Assembly: GCF_001884135.1 (NCBI RefSeq)
Contig: NZ_MAOC01000020.1
Span: 310,001 to 374,000 of the forward strand
From: Bacillus nitratireducens
GTDB lineage: Bacteria; Bacillota; Bacilli; Bacillales; Bacillaceae_G
Length of the DNA: 64,000 bases
Direction: 5' to 3'
The notes under the pieces are model-generated. The model worked only from the letters and a program-made list of their open reading frames with translations, ran no database searches and had not been told where the DNA came from. The position numbers and the translations under genes were made by a program. Positions 60,258 through 64,000 of this stretch are shown piece after piece. Each line of letters begins with the position of its first letter. The stretch's first letter is position 1.

Positions 60258-61199
60258 ATGTTAAATATTTATTTAACAGACCGAAACGGAAAACTACAAG
60301 AGATTGAGGAAATGCAAAAGGGCTGCTGGATTAATGTACTTCATCCAACAGAAGAAGAAATTCAGTATCTAGTACAAACTTTAAATGTAGACTTAGATTT
60401 CATTAAAGACCCTTTGGATGATGAAGAACGCTCTCGTATTGAAAAAGAAGACAATAATACTTTAATTATCGTGGATATTCCGACAGTCAGACATGATGAA
60501 GAAGGAAATTCAATTTATGACACGATTCCAATAGGTATGATTGTAATGCCAGATTGTTTTGTTACTATTTGCTTAGAAGAAAATCCAATTTTTGAACGAT
60601 TTATTAATCAACGTATTAAAGAATTTTATACGTTTAAAAAGACGCGCTTCGCACTTCAGCTCTTATATACAATTTCTACTTATTATTTAAGATACTTAAA
60701 GCAAATTAATCGAAAAACAATCGATTTAGAGCACCAATTAAATAAGTCGATGAAAAATAAAGAAATTTTCACATTGCTAGGTCTAGAAAAAAGTTTAGTT
60801 TACTTTACAACATCATTAAAGGCCAATAAGATTGTAATTCAAAAATTAATGCGAAACAGTACATTTTTGAAAATGTATGAAGATGATCAAGATTTACTAG
60901 AAGATGTATTAATTGAGAATAAGCAGGCTATTGAAATGGCGGAAATATATAGTCACATTTTAAGTGGAATGATGAATACATTTAGTTCGGTTATATCAAA
61001 TAATTTAAATAGTGTTATGAAACTGTTGACTTCAATTACAATCATTTTATCATTACCAACGATGGTTTCTAGTTTCTTTGGAATGAATGTAAAGGTCCCG
61101 TTTGAAGGGGAAGCACATGGTTTTGTAATTGTACTTATTATATGTGTAACATTATCTTTCACTTTAGCATTTGTTTTTTGGAAGAAACGTTACTTTTAA
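60258..61199 (+). CDS. corA: CorA-family magnesium transporter
   Basis: The 313-aa protein has a long cytoplasmic N-terminal domain, a long helix region about 140-250, and two C-terminal membrane helices. The signature YGMN-type motif is present as FFGMN near 275 at the end of TM1. TM2 is near 285-305 with a basic C-terminal tail (WKKRYF). CorA pentamers import Mg2+ (and Co2+, Ni2+). GGGGTGATAG precedes the ATG. It is a single gene with its own terminator. Confidence 0.93.
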   Translation: MLNIYLTDRNGKLQEIEEMQKGCWINVLHPTEEEIQYLVQTLNVDLDFIKDPLDDEERSRIEKEDNNTLIIVDIPTVRHDEEGNSIYDTIPIGMIVMPDCFVTICLEENPIFERFINQRIKEFYTFKKTRFALQLLYTISTYYLRYLKQINRKTIDLEHQLNKSMKNKEIFTLLGLEKSLVYFTTSLKANKIVIQKLMRNSTFLKMYEDDQDLLEDVLIENKQAIEMAEIYSHILSGMMNTFSSVISNNLNSVMKLLTSITIILSLPTMVSSFFGMNVKVPFEGEAHGFVIVLIICVTLSFTLAFVFWKKRYF

Positions 61200-61206
61200 T
61201 GATAGG

Positions 61207-61256
61207 AAAGCTGATCTAGCATAGTTATAAAACTGCGCTAGATCAGCTTTTTTTGC
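61207..61256 (+). terminator. terminator after corA-like gene
   Basis: A perfect 14-bp stem AAAGCTGATCTAGC / GCTAGATCAGCTTT with a 16-nt loop is followed by seven Ts. Confidence 0.9.
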
Positions 61257-61398
61257 TATGAAATCTCAATTTTGGAACAGAATATATATTGTAAAATGTA
61301 ATGTGTATGAAGGTTGTGAATTCTGTATAACCCTTGTTCAAATAATAAAATGGGGTTAAAATTACATATTGTTAAAGAAAAGTTGGAGGAAATACATC

Positions 61399-62295
61399 AT
61401 GGAATTGTTTCAATTACCGAAAGCATTCCTGCAAATGAATACAATCTTTATCTCAATATTAATCGAAGCACTTCCGTTTGTGCTAATTGGTGTATTTATT
61501 TCAGGATTCATTCAAATGTTTGTGACAGAAGATATGGTGGCAAAATGGATGCCGAAGAACCGATTTCTGTCTGTTTTATTAGCTACTTTTTTAGGCATGA
61601 TGTTTCCTGGATGTGAATGTGGAATTGTTCCGATTGTAAGACGATTAATCGGAAAAGGCGTTCCACCATACGCAGGGATTGCATTTATGTTAACTGGACC
61701 GATTATTAATCCAGTTGTACTATTTGCAACATATGTTGCTTTTGGAAGTAGTATGCACATGGTATGGTATCGTTCTATTGTAGCGATTATCGTAGCAATT
61801 ATTGTTGGAATTATATTATCATTTATGTTTAAAGAACATCAATTAAGAGATGATCACTTCCCAGAAGTGAATCATAAGCGTCCATTACGTACAAAAATGT
61901 GGGATGTATGTACACATGCTGTTGAGGAATTTTTCTCAATGGGGAAATATTTAGTGTTAGGAGCGTTAATTGCTGCTGCAGTTCAAACGTTTGTACAAAC
62001 TTCAACATTGCTTGCTATTGGACAAGGTCCGTTTTCTTCATCAGCTGTAATGATGGGACTTGCTTTTATTTTATCACTTTGTTCAGAGGCAGATGCATTT
62101 ATTGCTTCTTCGTTCCAAAGTACATTTTCAACAGCGTCACTTGTCGCGTTCCTCGTTTATGGACCGATGGTGGATATTAAAAATATGTTTATGATGCTTG
62201 CAACATTTAAAACAAAATTTGTAATTGTCGTGACGGTTACAGTTACACTTGTTGTATATGCAAGCTCACTACTCATTTATGCGATGGGGTGGTAG
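61399..62295 (+). CDS. DUF318-type permease (YcgR-like)
   Basis: The protein is about 298 aa with about eight membrane helices. The PF03773-type signature is seen: EALPFVLIGVFISGFIQMF near 20, MFPGCECGIVPIVRRLIGKG near 68-87 with the Cys pair, and FMLTGPIINPVVLFATYVA near 95. Near 225 are LSLCSEADAFIASSF and VYGPMVDIKNMFM. Related proteins are proposed metal or metalloid-organic exporters, but YcgR itself is uncharacterised. ATG 61399 is chosen with TTGGAGG upstream. It lies 3 nt before the next gene and is clearly its partner. Confidence 0.88.
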   Translation: MELFQLPKAFLQMNTIFISILIEALPFVLIGVFISGFIQMFVTEDMVAKWMPKNRFLSVLLATFLGMMFPGCECGIVPIVRRLIGKGVPPYAGIAFMLTGPIINPVVLFATYVAFGSSMHMVWYRSIVAIIVAIIVGIILSFMFKEHQLRDDHFPEVNHKRPLRTKMWDVCTHAVEEFFSMGKYLVLGALIAAAVQTFVQTSTLLAIGQGPFSSSAVMMGLAFILSLCSEADAFIASSFQSTFSTASLVAFLVYGPMVDIKNMFMMLATFKTKFVIVVTVTVTLVVYASSLLIYAMGW

Positions 62296-62298
62296 GTT

Positions 62299-63168
62299 AT
62301 GTTTCGAGCATATATATTATTAGGTTTTACAATATTAATTGGACAGCTTCATATTTCCGGTAACATTACGAAGTATATAAATATGAAGTACGCCTATTTA
62401 TCAAAAACTGCAGCTATTATTTTAGGTTTCTTAACGATTGTACAAATTATTATCGTTTTCCAAAAAGAGCACCAAAAGGAAAAAGAGAAACGTGATTGTA
62501 GTTGTGATCATAGCCATTGCGGTCATGATCATTCGAAAGATGAGAATACATGGTGGAAAAAAGTATTTTCGTATTCATTGTTCTGTTTTCCAATCATTTC
62601 AGGTTTGTTTTTCCCGATTGCAACATTAGATTCGGACATTGTTAAAGCGAAAGGTTTTCATTTCCCTGTTGCCCAAGCGGAAAGTAAAGATCCATTTATG
62701 ACAAGACAATTTTTAAGACCGGATACGAGTATTTATTACGGGAAAGAAGGATATCGTGGTGTAATGGAAAAAGGGAAGAAAGAGTTTGTTACGAAAGATA
62801 ATATCACTTTAAAAGATGAAGATTTCTTAAAGGGTATGGAGACAATTTATAATTATCCTGGTGAATTTACTGGTAAAACCCTGTCTTATAAAGGATTTGT
62901 TTTCCGAGATGATTCTTCTAAAAAGGAACAATATTTCTTATTCCGTTTCGGTATTATACATTGTGTTGCGGATTCGGGTGTATATGGTATGTTAGTTAAA
63001 AAACCAGAAGGTGTAGAGTGGAAAAATGATGATTGGATTCAGGTAGAGGGAGAAATTTCAACTGAATTTTATCAGCCGTTCCATGCAAATATTCCTGTTT
63101 TAGAGGTAACGAAATGGAATAAAGTTGAACAGCCGAAAGAACAATATGTATTTAGAGGAGCCGATTGA
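62299..63168 (+). CDS. TIGR03943/DUF1980-like protein (YcgQ-like)
   Basis: The 289-aa protein has two N-terminal membrane helices (about 3-18, 34-52). A Cys/His-rich cytoplasmic or surface loop follows (CSCDHSHCGHDHSKDE near 68-83), then another membrane segment (about 95-112) and a soluble OB-like C-terminal domain from about 180 (FTGKTLSYKGFVFRDD; IHCVADSGVYGMLV). The His/Cys loop looks suited to metal binding. It is always paired with the YcgR-type permease, as here (3-nt gap). Function is unproven; metal handling is inferred. Confidence 0.86.
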   Translation: MFRAYILLGFTILIGQLHISGNITKYINMKYAYLSKTAAIILGFLTIVQIIIVFQKEHQKEKEKRDCSCDHSHCGHDHSKDENTWWKKVFSYSLFCFPIISGLFFPIATLDSDIVKAKGFHFPVAQAESKDPFMTRQFLRPDTSIYYGKEGYRGVMEKGKKEFVTKDNITLKDEDFLKGMETIYNYPGEFTGKTLSYKGFVFRDDSSKKEQYFLFRFGIIHCVADSGVYGMLVKKPEGVEWKNDDWIQVEGEISTEFYQPFHANIPVLEVTKWNKVEQPKEQYVFRGAD

Positions 63169-63187
63169 TAAAATCGGTTCTTTTTTA
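63156..63187 (+). terminator. terminator after YcgQ-like gene
   Basis: Arms GAGCCGATT / AATCGGTTC (one G-T pair) around the stop codon, followed by Ts. Confidence 0.82.
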
Positions 63188-63287
63188 TGGACTAAAAGTT
63201 CTAAAAATTGTTAATATTAAACGTGTAGTTCATGAGATGTAGTGTATATTGGGATATTAGGGATAAATAATTAAAGGGGTGATAACA

Positions 63288-63794
63288 ATGACTGAAGTAA
63301 AGGGTAAAACAGCTAATGAATCAAGAGTGTTTAAAACGAGCCGAGTATTTCCAACAGATTTAAATGATCATAACACGCTATTTGGTGGAAAGATATTGGC
63401 GGAGATGGATATGGTTGCTTCAATTTCAGCAACGAGACACTCGAGAATGGAATGTGTCACAGCGTCTATGGATTGGGTAGATTTCTTACACCCAGTTCGT
63501 TCTTCAGATTGTGTTAGTTATGAATCTTTCGTAATTTGGACGGGAAGAACTTCTATGGAGATTTTTGTGAAAGTAGTAGCGGAAGATTTAATTTCAGGTA
63601 AAAAACGTGTAGCGGCAACTTCATTCGTTACTTTTGTTGCGCTTAGTAAGGAGAATAATCCAGTTCCTGTACCGCGTGTTATCCCTGAGACAGAAGAGGA
63701 GAAAGAATTGCATCGAATTGCTGTGTTACGTGCAGAGCAACGCCATATTCGTAAGGCAGAGAGTAAGAAGGTAGCTACACTGTTAACTTTTTGA
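63288..63794 (+). CDS. acyl-CoA thioesterase, hotdog fold (YkhA-like)
   Basis: The protein is about 168 aa with a single hotdog domain. The family signature SRVFPTDLNDHNTLFGGKILAEMD lies near 20-43 (catalytic Asn/Asp region), followed by SMDWVDFLHPVRSSDCV near 63 and TSMEIFVKVVAEDL near 90. It hydrolyses acyl-CoA to free acid and CoA in the cytoplasm. ATG 63288 is chosen with AAGGGGTG 7 nt upstream. It is a single gene with a bidirectional terminator downstream. Confidence 0.92.
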   Translation: MTEVKGKTANESRVFKTSRVFPTDLNDHNTLFGGKILAEMDMVASISATRHSRMECVTASMDWVDFLHPVRSSDCVSYESFVIWTGRTSMEIFVKVVAEDLISGKKRVAATSFVTFVALSKENNPVPVPRVIPETEEEKELHRIAVLRAEQRHIRKAESKKVATLLTF

Positions 63795-63852
63795 TGAAAC
63801 ATACTTTCCCGGTGGTACTAGTATTGGAATAGGCTAGGGGATTTTTGAAATG

Positions 63853-63888
63853 AAAAGCGGACACCTAAAAATAGGTGTCCGCTTTTAT
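63853..63888. terminator. bidirectional terminator between thioesterase and YjcZ genes
   Basis: A perfect 14-bp stem AAAAGCGGACACCT / AGGTGTCCGCTTTT with a 6-nt loop. Confidence 0.9.
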
Positions 63889-63924
63889 AGTTTTTCCATC
63901 CGCATATCGTATTACAATAACTGC

Positions 63925-64000
63925 TTAGCAGAAGCAAGCAGCACCTACGATAATTAAGAGGATAAATAATACGACTAGTAGCGCAAATCCATTACCATGT
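63925..64000 (-). CDS. YjcZ-family small sporulation protein, truncated by window
   Basis: The minus-strand frame encodes the C-terminal 24 residues [20 protein letters not shown] followed by ACFC and a stop at 63925-63927. The 5' part lies beyond the window. The membrane helix is almost the same as that of the complete 52-aa YjcZ protein at 20236-20394, so this is a second family member. Confidence 0.82.
   Translation of the reverse strand, partial: HGNGFALLVVLFILLIIVGAACFC

Noticed and set aside
61350-61616. 88-aa frame at the start of the YcgR-like gene
   Set aside because: It overlaps the permease coding region in another frame; the permease frame has the ribosome site and membrane signature.

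Overview
The window is chromosomal DNA from a member of the Bacillus cereus group (B. cereus, anthracis or thuringiensis type). The base composition is AT-rich and most genes have strong purine-rich Shine-Dalgarno sites. The content is diagnostic: a six-gene petrobactin operon (asbABCDEF), a SASP, two YjcZ-type small sporulation proteins, an ExsB-like spore protein beside a CotH kinase, FosB, and three short TTTAT-flanked repeats resembling the group-specific bcr1 elements. Gene order around asb suggests the B. cereus BC1970-2030 region, but that is recalled and was not searched.

Layout. 1-7.5 kb: end of an LCP cell-wall ligase gene, then a lipoprotein/response regulator/histidine kinase operon, a peptidoglycan deacetylase with a YkyA-type lipoprotein, MgtC and a GNAT enzyme. 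7.5-14.9 kb: the asb operon behind a promoter whose -35/-10 spacer holds a Fur box. 15-31.6 kb: SASP, an MFS pump, a LysE exporter divergent from a MocR regulator, patatin, YjcZ, YwqG-like and transglutaminase genes, nadE, an FtsX/BceB-type permease without an ATPase, AbrB-like, intracellular subtilisin, and an ArsR regulator divergent from an aldo/keto reductase and a frameshifted MFS gene, then small unknowns. 31.7-48.4 kb: DinB, a second RsgA, a chemoreceptor, YkvI, Dps with a PerR-like box, a hydrolase, a luciferase-like enzyme, an amine oxidase, a COG0523 GTPase and a zinc-binding lipoprotein with Zur-like operators. 48.4-64 kb: OYE, MGMT, OppA, FosB, the exsB/cotH pair, Nudix, DedA, a SpoVB-like flippase, CorA, a YcgR/YcgQ-like pair, a thioesterase and a partial YjcZ gene.

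How the genes work together. Iron: AsbF makes 3,4-dihydroxybenzoate, AsbC/D activate and carry it, AsbE joins it to spermidine, and AsbA/B condense the arms onto citrate. Metal and oxidative stress: Fur-, PerR- and Zur-like sites mark asb, dps and the zinc lipoprotein. Cell envelope: the two-component system sits directly upstream of the deacetylase. Spore: SASP, YjcZ, ExsB/CotH and the SpoVB-like flippase.

I did not find an obviously new multi-gene defence or mobile system. The most interesting signals are regulatory dyads (asb leader, 42-bp palindrome at 28529, 38-bp palindrome at 48383), the three MITE-like repeats, the frameshifted MFS gene and several orphan transporter parts. Function calls rest on motif recognition from the translated sequence; no database search was run.
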